Positions 7,352-13,827 of a stretch of 14,978 nucleotides of DNA are shown in pieces. The position numbers and the translations under genes were made by a program. The DNA is from an uncultured Pseudomonadota bacterium (GTDB taxonomy: Bacteria > Desulfobacterota_B > Binatia > UBA9968), in NCBI GenBank assembly GCA_946478635.1, contig CAMLCX010000058.1:1-14978 (forward strand), in the 5' to 3' direction. Position 1 is the stretch's first letter, and each line of letters starts with the position of its first letter. The notes under the pieces are model-generated. The model saw only the letters and a program-made list of their open reading frames with translations, had not been told where the DNA came from and ran no database searches.

Positions 7352-8401
7352 ATGATCCGCATAGATTCCGACACCCATTTTACGCCCCTCGATGCCTTTG
7401 TCGATTTGGATCCGCAATATGCCGAGGTGGGTCCGCGCGTGGTCGCTTTGCCAAGCGGGCGTTATCGCATCGATTATCCCGCGCGGACGCCGTTCGTACC
7501 GGACCATATCAAACCACTGCGGATTAACGGCCGGCCGAAATCGGACTTCGAAGCCGAACCGCGCATCGCCGCGATGGCCGCGGACGGTTTCGACCTGCAG
7601 GTGCTGATTCCCAACAACTCGCCTTTTTACTACGATGTCGACGCAGCCATGGGCGCCAACGTCAGCCGCGCCTACAACCGCGCGATATCGCGAATACTAA
7701 AAAAATACCCAAACAAATTCATCGGCATTGCGGCTACTCCCCTGCAGGATGTGAAGCTTGCGATTACGGAGGCGGAGTACGCGATCAAAGAGCTTGGCCT
7801 GCACTCGGTGGTCGTCTATCAAAACGTCAACGGTAAAGATCTGGACAGCGAATTTCTCTGGCCGTTTTACGAGGCGGTGGAAAAACTGGCGGTGCCGCTT
7901 TCCGTTCATGGCGTCGATAGCGGCCCCCTCCTCGGGGTCGAGCGCTTCGCGCGGTATAATCTTGACGTTTGCCTCGGTTTTCCTTTTGAAGTCTTCACGG
8001 CAATTTCGGCGCTGTCGTTGAGCGGCGTGCTCGACCGCTTCCCGGCCTTGAAATTTGGTTTCTTCGAAGTCGGTATCGGCTGGATTCCGTGGCTCATCGA
8101 TCGATTGGAAATGGCCTACGACGCGCGCCCAGCGGCACGCGAAAAAACCAAGCGACGGCCCAAGGACTGCTTTAACAATTTCTATTTTTCGTTCGGCTCG
8201 GAAGATTCAACGCTGCCGGATGTGGTGAAGCGGCTCGGCAGCTCGCGCCTCATGATCGGCAGCGACTACCCGCATCCCGATGGGACCTCGCCCAATACCA
8301 TTGCCATGCTCAAAGCCCGCGACGGACTTTCGGCGCAGGAAATCGACGACTTATTGGGCGGCACGGCTGCCGCTTTTTTCGGCTTTAAAGAATATCTGTA
8401 G
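7352..8401 (+). CDS. Amidohydrolase family 2 (ACMSD-like) metal-dependent hydrolase or decarboxylase
   Basis: The 349-residue product is an amidohydrolase of the PF04909 group, which includes 2-amino-3-carboxymuconate semialdehyde decarboxylase and related aromatic-acid decarboxylases. It opens with DSDTHF (5-10), where Asp7-x-His9 replaces the usual HxH metal motif. Further signatures are GFDLQVLIPNNSP (79-91), NKFIGIAATPLQD (121-133), LSVHGVD with His186, FGFFEVGIGWIPWLIDRLE (235-253) with Glu239 where many relatives have a metal His, and IGSDYPHPDG (302-311) with catalytic Asp305. The fold is a TIM barrel in the cytoplasm. GGAGG (7342-7346) sits 5 bases before the ATG. Its place directly behind a periplasmic binding protein and close to the E1 pairs suggests a catabolic step; the substrate is unknown. 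Confidence 0.9.
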   Translation: MIRIDSDTHFTPLDAFVDLDPQYAEVGPRVVALPSGRYRIDYPARTPFVPDHIKPLRINGRPKSDFEAEPRIAAMAADGFDLQVLIPNNSPFYYDVDAAMGANVSRAYNRAISRILKKYPNKFIGIAATPLQDVKLAITEAEYAIKELGLHSVVVYQNVNGKDLDSEFLWPFYEAVEKLAVPLSVHGVDSGPLLGVERFARYNLDVCLGFPFEVFTAISALSLSGVLDRFPALKFGFFEVGIGWIPWLIDRLEMAYDARPAAREKTKRRPKDCFNNFYFSFGSEDSTLPDVVKRLGSSRLMIGSDYPHPDGTSPNTIAMLKARDGLSAQEIDDLLGGTAAAFFGFKEYL

Positions 8402-8652
8402 GCGCAGTGTACGTTTGCTGAACGCTTGCGGAATTCCAAATCAACGACCTCAAATCAGGACGATCATCAGACCGCGTCGCCATCGAACCACCACCAGCGC
8501 CGGAAAGGGCGCGTGGAGTTTCACAGCGTTTTGCCCCTGCCGCTGTCATCCCTGACACGCCTTTGACAATCCGCGCCTGACAAAGAACGGTTTGATTAGC
8601 GTCCTGCCTAGAAAAAATCTCGGGAATTCTTGCTGGAGCCTCTCCGGCGCAC
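8402..8652. other. Intergenic region, no gene seen
   Basis: No convincing coding region was found on either strand. Open frames that cross it lack ribosome binding sites and family signatures. Its only notable content is the group of TGTCA/TGACA elements at 8544-8582, annotated separately. Confidence 0.5.
8544..8582 (+). promoter_or_regulatory. TGTCA-N4-TGACA inverted repeat with two further TGACA copies
   Basis: TGTCA (8544-8548) and TGACA (8553-8557) form a perfect inverted repeat with a 4-base spacer. TGACA recurs at 8564-8568 and 8578-8582. The inverted repeat centres about 128 bases before the predicted sigma-54 start near 8679. That is the distance at which enhancer-binding proteins usually bind. 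The spacing also fits an FNR/CRP-type site. The protein that binds is unknown. Confidence 0.35.
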
Positions 8653-8668
8653 TGGCATATTGCTTGCT
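8653..8668 (+). promoter_or_regulatory. Sigma-54 (RpoN) -24/-12 promoter for the C2H2 mini-protein
   Basis: TGGCAT (8653-8658), five bases, then TTGCT (8664-8668) matches the sigma-54 consensus TGGCAC-N5-TTGCW, with one mismatch (T for the final C of the -24 block). The invariant GG (8654-8655) and GC (8666-8667) are exactly 10 bases apart, as required. Transcription would begin near 8679. That leaves a short leader containing AAGGAGG (8684-8690) before the ATG at 8702. Sigma-54 promoters need an ATP-driven activator bound upstream; a candidate site lies at 8544-8557. Confidence 0.6.
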
Positions 8669-8701
8669 GTCCCATCTTCCGGCAAGGAGGAAGGGAAGAA
8701 A

Positions 8702-8911
8702 ATGGCAGCAACGTCTCAGAAACCGGCAAAAATTATTGCACTCGACCAGGCTACTCTACGCGCGGCTAAATGCGAAAAATGCGGCGCCAAGATGTATCCG
8801 CAATCGCTGCTCGAACCGCATCTGTCCCGTCACCGCCGACGACAACGTTGGTTCAATGCCGAGATCCGAAAGCTGCAATTTACCTTTTCTCATATGCGCG
8901 ATATTGCCTAA
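8702..8911 (+). CDS. Small protein with a single C2H2 zinc finger
   Basis: The 69-residue protein contains CEKCGAKMYPQSLLEPHLSRH (24-44 split as Cys24-x2-Cys27-x12-His40-x3-His44). Confidence 0.75.
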   Translation: MAATSQKPAKIIALDQATLRAAKCEKCGAKMYPQSLLEPHLSRHRRRQRWFNAEIRKLQFTFSHMRDIA

Positions 8912-8924
8912 CCTGTGCCGCGAA

Positions 8925-8988
8925 CTTCCCCGTAAGGGGAGGCTCTCCCCGACGAGCCCGGGCCCGCCCCCACGCGTCCGGGCTCGTC
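8925..8988. terminator. Tandem hairpins after the C2H2 gene
   Basis: Two stem-loops follow the stop codon by 13 bases. The first pairs TCCCC (8927-8931) with GGGGA (8936-8940) around a GTAA (GNRA-type) tetraloop, extendable by two pairs. The second pairs GACGAGCCCGG (8951-8961) perfectly with CCGGGCTCGTC (8978-8988), an 11-base GC-rich stem with a 16-base loop. No T-run follows, so this is not a classic rho-independent terminator on either strand. It could stabilise the 3' end of the short sigma-54-driven message or stop transcription in both directions between the converging genes. Confidence 0.4.
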
Positions 8989-9088
8989 CCTTCCACTCAA
9001 TCAAGTTTAATCGAACTACGCTTTAATTAGTTGACTTCCACTCGCCGAGCATTTGCTCGAGACTGGCCAGGGCGAACCAAGGACAGCG

Positions 9089-9114
9089 CATGATCGCACG
9101 GCGCGGCGATCATG
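9089..9114. terminator. Hairpin between convergent genes
   Basis: CATGATCGC (9089-9097) and GCGATCATG (9106-9114) form a perfect 9-base stem with an 8-base loop, 18 bases after the sulfotransferase stop on the minus strand. No T-run follows in either direction. A terminator or 3'-end stabiliser is the likeliest role, but it is inferred from position only. Confidence 0.3.
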
Positions 9115-9132
9115 GCTTAATGGGCGCGCCGG

Positions 9133-10089
9133 TCAAATCGGCAGGTTCGCAAACAGGATGTTGGTCATTCCGCAGGCAACTGCGAGCAGCAATTTCCCGG
9201 CTGTCAGAACGCCTTGATATCCGACGGAGCGAGAACCCTTCTCACGAACGGCTGGAGATGGATCTTCATCGTAGCCGTAACCGGACAGAAAATTGAACTC
9301 AGCCATGCGTTCACGCACCTTGGCAACGGTTTCTCGATCCCACCCGATATCAAAACGGCTCTTCTTGGGTGACTTGAAGACAATGCCCGAGCAATCCTTT
9401 AGATAGCGCGCATCGGCGCTGACACCAAGAAAAGCGCAGAGGTCCTCAAGATGAGGCTGGGGATCTTCGATAAACGATTCCAACCGCACATCGAAAATCT
9501 GCGCCGGTTCGAGCTGCTTCTTCAGCCTTTGAATACTCGAGCAGAGTTGAAAAAATACATCGATGTGCGTGTCCAACGTCTTGCGCGGACTGCGCCGCGC
9601 CATCGTTGCCAGGACATCATAGGGATTGCGCATGACGTGGACGAACTTCAGGTCGTTGCCGATCTTTTGCCGCACGCGCGCGAGCAATCGGGGATCGAGA
9701 TAGAAGCGCATCGCCGACGTCGCGCCTTTCTTATCGCCTAAGACCTGCAGCTCTGCGAACCGGCCTTGCCACTGATTCGGCACTTCATAGGAATAGCCGC
9801 TGTGGCTGCGCCCGGATGCGGCCATGACCTTGGAATTTTCCAGAAGCAGATGAAACACTTGCCGCCGGCTAAACCCGCAATTGAATAATTTTAGCGCATC
9901 CAATTCGTGCGCGATGACTATGTTCGGGTGCGCATCGAGTAGAGATCCGATGAGACTGTGTCCTGTTCTCGGATAGCCGACGAACATGACATAGGTTTGA
10001 ATGTCCCGAAAGAACGCCGCATTCTTCCGGTTTTGCAGCAAAGAGCTTCCGTACAGGCCAACCAGCTCGAGTTTTTTCTTAAGAGACAT
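9133..10089 (-). CDS. PAPS-dependent sulfotransferase family protein
   Basis: The 318-residue protein has the two sulfotransferase nucleotide signatures. The 5'-phosphosulfate loop is MFVGYPRTGHSLIGSLLDAHP (35-55, core YPRTGHS), an Arg variant of the YPKSGT loop. The 3'-phosphate region is FVHVMRNPYDVLATMARRS (149-167), with Arg154 of the RNPYDVL motif. It would transfer sulfate from PAPS to a hydroxyl or amine of a carbohydrate, lipid or small molecule. The last 25 residues (VLTAGKLLLAVACGMTNILF and beyond) are hydrophobic and could bind the membrane. The ATG at 10089 is preferred: the longer reading starts from a TTG at 10128 with no ribosome binding site, whereas GAGAAG lies 12 bases before the ATG. 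The cupin gene lies 85 bases upstream on the same strand. No PAPS-synthesis gene is in view. Confidence 0.85.
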   Translation of the reverse strand: MSLKKKLELVGLYGSSLLQNRKNAAFFRDIQTYVMFVGYPRTGHSLIGSLLDAHPNIVIAHELDALKLFNCGFSRRQVFHLLLENSKVMAASGRSHSGYSYEVPNQWQGRFAELQVLGDKKGATSAMRFYLDPRLLARVRQKIGNDLKFVHVMRNPYDVLATMARRSPRKTLDTHIDVFFQLCSSIQRLKKQLEPAQIFDVRLESFIEDPQPHLEDLCAFLGVSADARYLKDCSGIVFKSPKKSRFDIGWDRETVAKVRERMAEFNFLSGYGYDEDPSPAVREKGSRSVGYQGVLTAGKLLLAVACGMTNILFANLPI

Positions 10090-10174
10090 GCAGCAAAATT
10101 TCTTCTCTATCGAATCCTGCGCAGGCAAAAGTTAAACGGCAAAATACCCACCGGCTTGCGCCTTTATGGCGTGA

Positions 10175-10612
10175 TCACTCAAAGAAAGCTCCCTCAACAA
10201 GAACCGGCTTGGCCGCGCCTTGTTCGTGCGCCCTTCCGGGAATCGCCGAACCGTCCGGATTGAGCCGCTGGTCCGCTTTATCCGACCCGGCGCCGATGCG
10301 GGCCATGACTAGAGGCTCACTGCCCGAATTGCAAAACTGATAGTAGCATCCGGCCGGAAGCACCACGGCGTGATTCTTGCCGGCAGTGACCACGGTCTTA
10401 CCGTCGCGGCCGGTGATAAATTGCGCCTTTCCCTGCAGGACCAAAAACATGTGATCCTCCTTGGTATGCGAGTGAAGCGCGTTTTCACCGATGCCGGGAG
10501 CATAGCAATGGATTCGCAGGGTCATCAGATCCGTTTCGGCGAGGAGATCGCGTGTGTGGCCTTCTTTGACGAGCTGGGTTTTTAGTTGCACAATCTTCGC
10601 TTGCTTTTCCAT
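10175..10612 (-). CDS. Single-domain cupin with non-standard metal ligands
   Basis: The 145-residue protein is a small cupin (PF07883-like beta-barrel). Motif 1 reads HSHTKEDHMFLVLQG (47-61). The HxH pair is present, but His54 occupies the place of the usual Glu in HxH(x)4E(x)6G. Motif 2 reads PAGCYYQFCN (86-95), with Tyr91 in place of the usual His. The metal site would then be His47, His49, His54 and perhaps Tyr91, unlike the common 3-His/1-Glu set. Roles in this family range from dioxygenases to isomerases to ligand sensors, so no function is assigned. The ATG at 10612 is firmly set by AGGAGG (minus strand, 10617-10622) 4 bases upstream; a GTG at 10696 would extend into the divergent promoter region. 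It is divergent from the transporter gene. Confidence 0.85.
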   Translation of the reverse strand: MEKQAKIVQLKTQLVKEGHTRDLLAETDLMTLRIHCYAPGIGENALHSHTKEDHMFLVLQGKAQFITGRDGKTVVTAGKNHAVVLPAGCYYQFCNSGSEPLVMARIGAGSDKADQRLNPDGSAIPGRAHEQGAAKPVLVEGAFFE

Positions 10613-10762
10613 GTATCCTCCTGGGCCATTTTCATTAGGCCGACGCGATCTTAGGCCAGCAGGTGGGTATTGTGCAAGTCTTGCCCCGTCGCGCACCCCA
10701 TTTCCGTTGCAAATCTTGCCACAGTCCGTTTATCTGAGAGCTTCGAGGAAACGAAACCCAAC
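10613..10762. promoter_or_regulatory. Divergent spacer between cupin and EamA transporter
   Basis: This spacer must hold the promoters of both divergent genes if the transporter starts near 10763. It contains the cupin ribosome binding site (10617-10622, minus) and a GAGGAA (10745-10750, plus) ahead of the transporter. No well-matched -35/-10 pair was found in either direction. Confidence 0.3.
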
Positions 10763-11632
10763 TTGACATCCTTGTTCGCAGAAATTGTTGCCATCGGCTC
10801 GGCCATGGGCTGGGCGGCCGATTCGGTTCTAGTCCGCTTCGGGCTGCGAAAATCCAACATCTTCGCCGCCATGTTGGTGAGCTACGTGGTCTCGGTCACT
10901 TGCATGTGGACCTATCTCACCGCCACCACCTCGCTCGCGTTTCTCGCGTCACCGGCGATGATCTACTATTTGATCAGCGGCTGCATGCAGCCCCTCTTTG
11001 CACGCGCGCTGTTTTACGAGGGCATTACACGCATGGGCGTCGCCCGCGCCGGCCCGCTGCGCGGCATCGAGCCGCTCTTCGCGACGGCCATCGCGATTGT
11101 AATCTTTCGCGAGCGGCCGGGCTGGTTGGTTTTTTTCGGCACGCTGCTGATCGTGGCAAGCCTGTGGTTGATCTCGGGCCGGCGCGAGGGCGATAAGCAA
11201 TGGCGCCTGCTCGACACGATCTTTCCCATCGCCGCGGCCCTGATATCCGCCGTCTCCCAGAGCCTGCGCAAGCAGGCATTGAAAATCATCCCCGACCCGT
11301 TCGTCGCTGTCGCGGTGGTCACAACCGTATCGCTCCTTCTACTGCTCGGTTTCGTTTTCGCCACAAGAAGAACGGAACAATTGAAAATACGCTGGGAAGG
11401 ATTCCGCTTTTTTCTGTGCGCCTCGCTCATCGCCACGCTGGCGCAAGTGGCAAACTTTATCGCCCTCGGTCGCGGCGAACTCTCCGTCATCATCCCGCTG
11501 CTTAATACGACGCCGCTGTTCACGGTTCTTTTCAGCGTCCTCTTCTTGCGCGCCGTGGAGACGATCAACGCGCGGGTTGTGGTCGGCGCGGCCTTGATGG
11601 TGGCTGGCGTTGTGTTGATCACCAGCCGCTAA
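10763..11632 (+). CDS. EamA/DMT-family membrane transporter
   Basis: The product is strongly hydrophobic, with about ten predicted membrane segments in two homologous halves, as in the EamA (DUF6, drug/metabolite transporter) superfamily. The first half begins LFAEIVAIGSAMGWAADSVLVRFGLR. It includes the family-typical ARAGPLRGIEPLFATAIAIVIFRERPGW, an end-of-repeat motif in which a Pro-rich turn is followed by a helix and xFRERP. The second half ends with SVIIPLLNTTPLFTVLFS and a matching LFLRAVETINARVVVGAALMVAGVVLI. Such proteins export metabolites or drugs through the inner membrane. No ATG gives a full first helix. The TTG at 10763, 12 bases after GAGGAA, yields 289 residues, the family's usual size. 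The frame also opens at TTG 10670, which would add 31 non-hydrophobic residues and nearly reach the cupin start. Confidence 0.85.
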   Translation: MTSLFAEIVAIGSAMGWAADSVLVRFGLRKSNIFAAMLVSYVVSVTCMWTYLTATTSLAFLASPAMIYYLISGCMQPLFARALFYEGITRMGVARAGPLRGIEPLFATAIAIVIFRERPGWLVFFGTLLIVASLWLISGRREGDKQWRLLDTIFPIAAALISAVSQSLRKQALKIIPDPFVAVAVVTTVSLLLLLGFVFATRRTEQLKIRWEGFRFFLCASLIATLAQVANFIALGRGELSVIIPLLNTTPLFTVLFSVLFLRAVETINARVVVGAALMVAGVVLITSR

Positions 11633-12256
11633 GCCAGCCGTAAGCAGCGATGCCCGGGTTACCCGGATCACACCAAGGTGAAATAGCCGGCAGAGCTTTT
11701 TGACTATCGCTGCCTATCTCGAATTCAAACCAACGAACCGCCGACAGTCAGTCAAAATCCTTCAATCGTAATACGTGGTCATGCCGAGTGGGCCAATTAT
11801 CCGGAAGCAACGGTGTCTATTCGGCGGTCTTTGCCGCCACTGACGTTGAACAAATGCCGGCGCTGAATCCCGTTGACGACAACCGTCCATTGGCTGAACA
11901 AAGTTGAACTAGTCTTTCTCTCTTTTCACTCCTTTGTTGTATAACCTCCAGCAAAGTCAACGTTTGCTTCCTGTGAACGGATTTTGCTTTCCAACCACTG
12001 CGAGGAAAACCTTTAAGCGAAGCGTTCATCGATATGGAGCGGTTGTAAGAAATTACCTCCACGCTCACGATGACCGAATTGTTCAAAGAACGATTCATTA
12101 TCGAAACAGCCTGCCGGCTACAACCTGTCCTCAGCATCCCAGCCCCGATCGGCGGTCCAAAGCGAAAGTGTAATCGAGTTTTGGGCGAAGTTATCGGCTC
12201 CTTCGCTCCGCGCATGCGAAAGTCAACCTGGACGCTGCACGTTGGCAATCAAAAAT

Positions 12257-12287
12257 GCGCGACTTGAGCTGAACTGAAAAGTCGCGC
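12257..12287 (+). promoter_or_regulatory. Inverted repeat in the leader of the beta-helix gene
   Basis: GCGCGACTT (12257-12265) and AAGTCGCGC (12279-12287) are perfect 9-base inverted repeats with a 13-base loop, 78 bases before the ATG. They could be an operator or an mRNA hairpin. No T-run follows, which argues against a simple terminator. Confidence 0.4.
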
Positions 12288-12297
12288 TGGATGATCT

Positions 12298-12328
12298 CCC
12301 GCTTGGGTTCGTGCGCACGAACCTCGGG
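12298..12328 (+). promoter_or_regulatory. 18-base perfect palindrome with flanking arms upstream of the beta-helix gene
   Basis: GGTTCGTGC-GCACGAACC (12306-12323) is a perfect 18-base palindrome. CCCG (12298-12301) and CGGG (12325-12328) add a second paired segment across a small internal loop. It ends 37 bases before the ATG at 12366. A DNA palindrome of this length suits a dimeric repressor; as RNA it would make a 7-pair stem with a GCGC loop. Which applies cannot be decided here. Confidence 0.45.
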
Positions 12329-12365
12329 CAGGTGGCAAAAACAGTAGAAAGGTGATCGAAAACAA

Positions 12366-13760
12366 ATGGCAAGACCTATACTCCGTGCCCTGGTCGTCGG
12401 CTTGGTTCTCTTCATCGTAAATATTCTTCCGGTTCGTCTACCTTGGAGTGATCCGGAAAAGAGTCTTTTATCGTTAGACCTAGTGGCCAGCGCCTGGGGG
12501 CGAGCCACGCTTAATGTCAAATCATTCGGTGCCCTGGGAGACGGAACGCACAACGATAGTGCCGCCATCGCTTCAGCGGTGATTGCCGCCCGTCCCGGCG
12601 ATACGGTCTTTTTTCCCGCCGGCATATACATTTGCAACGATGTCGACGTTATTAGCAAAAGCAATCTGACCATCAAAGGGAAGGGCAGCGCGACCACGAT
12701 CAGAAACGGCAACGCCAATGGCAGCGCTCCGCTGATGACCTTCGCCGCTGTCAATGGACTGACTCTTCAAGATCTCACCTTCGACAATCGGTCCGTCGGT
12801 GCGTACGGCGGCGTGCGCTTTTATGATACCGAAAATGTGCTTATCACCCGCACCCGATTCATCGACAGCGCGCCGCTGCCGTTAGGTCCCACCGATCGAT
12901 ATGCTTATGTCTTCGGCAACGGCACTTTGCCGCACAAAAACATCCGCATCCTGAGCAACGTGATCGAGGATCTCCAGCTCGAAGTGGACTTCGGCCAAGC
13001 GGTAACCATCCAGAAAAACACTCTCAAGCGTGGTGTGAGAACCGGAGCCATTGGCCTGTTCAGCGTCGACGACGGCGTGATTCTTGAAAACTATTTGATC
13101 GACAGCAACACGATCATCGACCCCGTGGGCGCCGCCGTTGCCGTCAATATCGATCCGCCGGACAATATCAATGTCACGATTAGAAATATTACCATCAGCA
13201 ACAACACCATCGTCTTCAATCGTATTCCAACCGAGGCGATTCATGTCGGCCCGGGCAATAGCAGCGTGAGCGCCAGCGGTAATGTCTTTGAGCAAATCAC
13301 GATTCGAGCCAACCGGATTCAGATAGCGGCCGGAGCCGAAGCTCAACCGAGCGAATCGGCGCTGATAAAATTCAATGCCGGGCCCAACAGTGGGTTGAGT
13401 TTTTATAATACCGCGGTCTCGCAGAATCGCATGGAAGGCGGGGGCAATTCGGCCTCACCGATCGTTGCGATGGATCTGCGCTATCTGGAGAGCTCCACCG
13501 TGACGTCGAATAGCGCAACCAATATGTTTACCCTCTTCGCTTTCAATCGGCTCCTTAACAGCACGGTCGAACAAAATTACATCGGCCAGCTCGCGGACTA
13601 TTTCGCTTACGTAATTGATAATTCGAGGGGTGGGAATTTGTTTCGCAATAATTACTATAGCGGCACCGTGACAACTCCGTTAAGCTATGAAAACGGGAAT
13701 TCCAGCGACGTCATCTTTCCACCCGTCTATTCGAGCCAACCACTACGGCGCAATCGCTAA
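12366..13760 (+). CDS. Exported or membrane-anchored parallel beta-helix protein, pectate-lyase-3-like
   Basis: The 464-residue protein begins with a hydrophobic segment (about 7-22, RALVVGLVLFIVNIL), a signal anchor or signal peptide; a possible cleavage ASA lies at 41-43. VKSFGALGDGTHNDSAAI (51-68) is the N-terminal signature of the pectate lyase superfamily type 3 (PF12708), shared with GH28/GH55-type polysaccharide enzymes and phage tailspikes. The rest is built of right-handed parallel beta-helix coils, seen as repeats such as NLTIKGKG, GLTLQDLTFDN, NVLITRTRFID, NIRILSNVIED, AVTIQKNTLKRG and NITISNNTIVFN. It probably binds or cleaves an extracellular polysaccharide, but catalytic acids cannot be named from sequence alone. 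AAAGGTGAT (12348-12356) is the ribosome binding site. It stands alone as a transcription unit, with structured DNA on both sides. Confidence 0.82.
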   Translation: MARPILRALVVGLVLFIVNILPVRLPWSDPEKSLLSLDLVASAWGRATLNVKSFGALGDGTHNDSAAIASAVIAARPGDTVFFPAGIYICNDVDVISKSNLTIKGKGSATTIRNGNANGSAPLMTFAAVNGLTLQDLTFDNRSVGAYGGVRFYDTENVLITRTRFIDSAPLPLGPTDRYAYVFGNGTLPHKNIRILSNVIEDLQLEVDFGQAVTIQKNTLKRGVRTGAIGLFSVDDGVILENYLIDSNTIIDPVGAAVAVNIDPPDNINVTIRNITISNNTIVFNRIPTEAIHVGPGNSSVSASGNVFEQITIRANRIQIAAGAEAQPSESALIKFNAGPNSGLSFYNTAVSQNRMEGGGNSASPIVAMDLRYLESSTVTSNSATNMFTLFAFNRLLNSTVEQNYIGQLADYFAYVIDNSRGGNLFRNNYYSGTVTTPLSYENGNSSDVIFPPVYSSQPLRRNR

Positions 13761-13827
13761 GTTTCGCCCGTCGAGCTTTCACGTCCCCGGCAGCCGTCCC
13801 GGAAGCGACGCCGGGGGAGCGAAACTT
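13759..13827 (+). terminator. Bipartite long hairpin at the end of the beta-helix gene
   Basis: AAGTTTCGC (13759-13767), overlapping the TAA stop, pairs perfectly with GCGAAACTT (13819-13827). Inside it, CCCCGGC (13785-13791) pairs with GCCGGGG (13810-13816). Together they make a two-part stem spanning 69 bases. No T-run follows. It is probably a transcript-end structure, or possibly a small structured RNA element. Confidence 0.35.

Larger units (their letters stand above)
11633..12365. other. Long intergenic region, no gene supported
   Basis: Neither strand has a coding region with a ribosome binding site or recognisable protein. A 144-codon minus-strand frame (11817-12248) has composition like random sequence and no start signal. 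By eye the DNA is less GC-rich than the flanking genes. Small hairpins occur at 11654-11666 (CCGGG-TTA-CCCGG, 22 bases after the transporter stop) and 11823-11838 (GGCGG/CCGCC). The last 110 bases carry two stronger inverted repeats, annotated separately. Confidence 0.5.

Noticed and set aside
8563..8591. TTGACA at 8563-8568 as a sigma-70 promoter
   Set aside because: No acceptable -10 box lies 16-18 bases downstream (AACGGT and neighbours); the sigma-54 site at 8653-8668 fits far better.
8385..8729. A 114-codon minus-strand frame between the amidohydrolase and the C2H2 gene
   Set aside because: It overlaps the amidohydrolase end and the C2H2 start, has no recognisable motif and no ribosome binding site.
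8592..9026. A 144-codon plus-strand frame overlapping the C2H2 gene
   Set aside because: It lies in another frame, has no start signal, and the C2H2 frame has a strong ribosome binding site and a precise zinc-finger pattern.
10670..10762. Longer N-terminus of the EamA transporter from TTG 10670
   Set aside because: It would add 31 polar residues ahead of the first membrane helix, lacks a ribosome binding site, and would leave almost no room for divergent promoters.
11817..12248. A 144-codon minus-strand frame in the long intergenic region
   Set aside because: No ribosome binding site, no recognisable domain, and composition close to random sequence.
12241..12258. TGGCAATC...GC as a second sigma-54 promoter before the beta-helix gene
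   Set aside because: The GG and GC are 11, not 10, bases apart and the TTGC block is missing.
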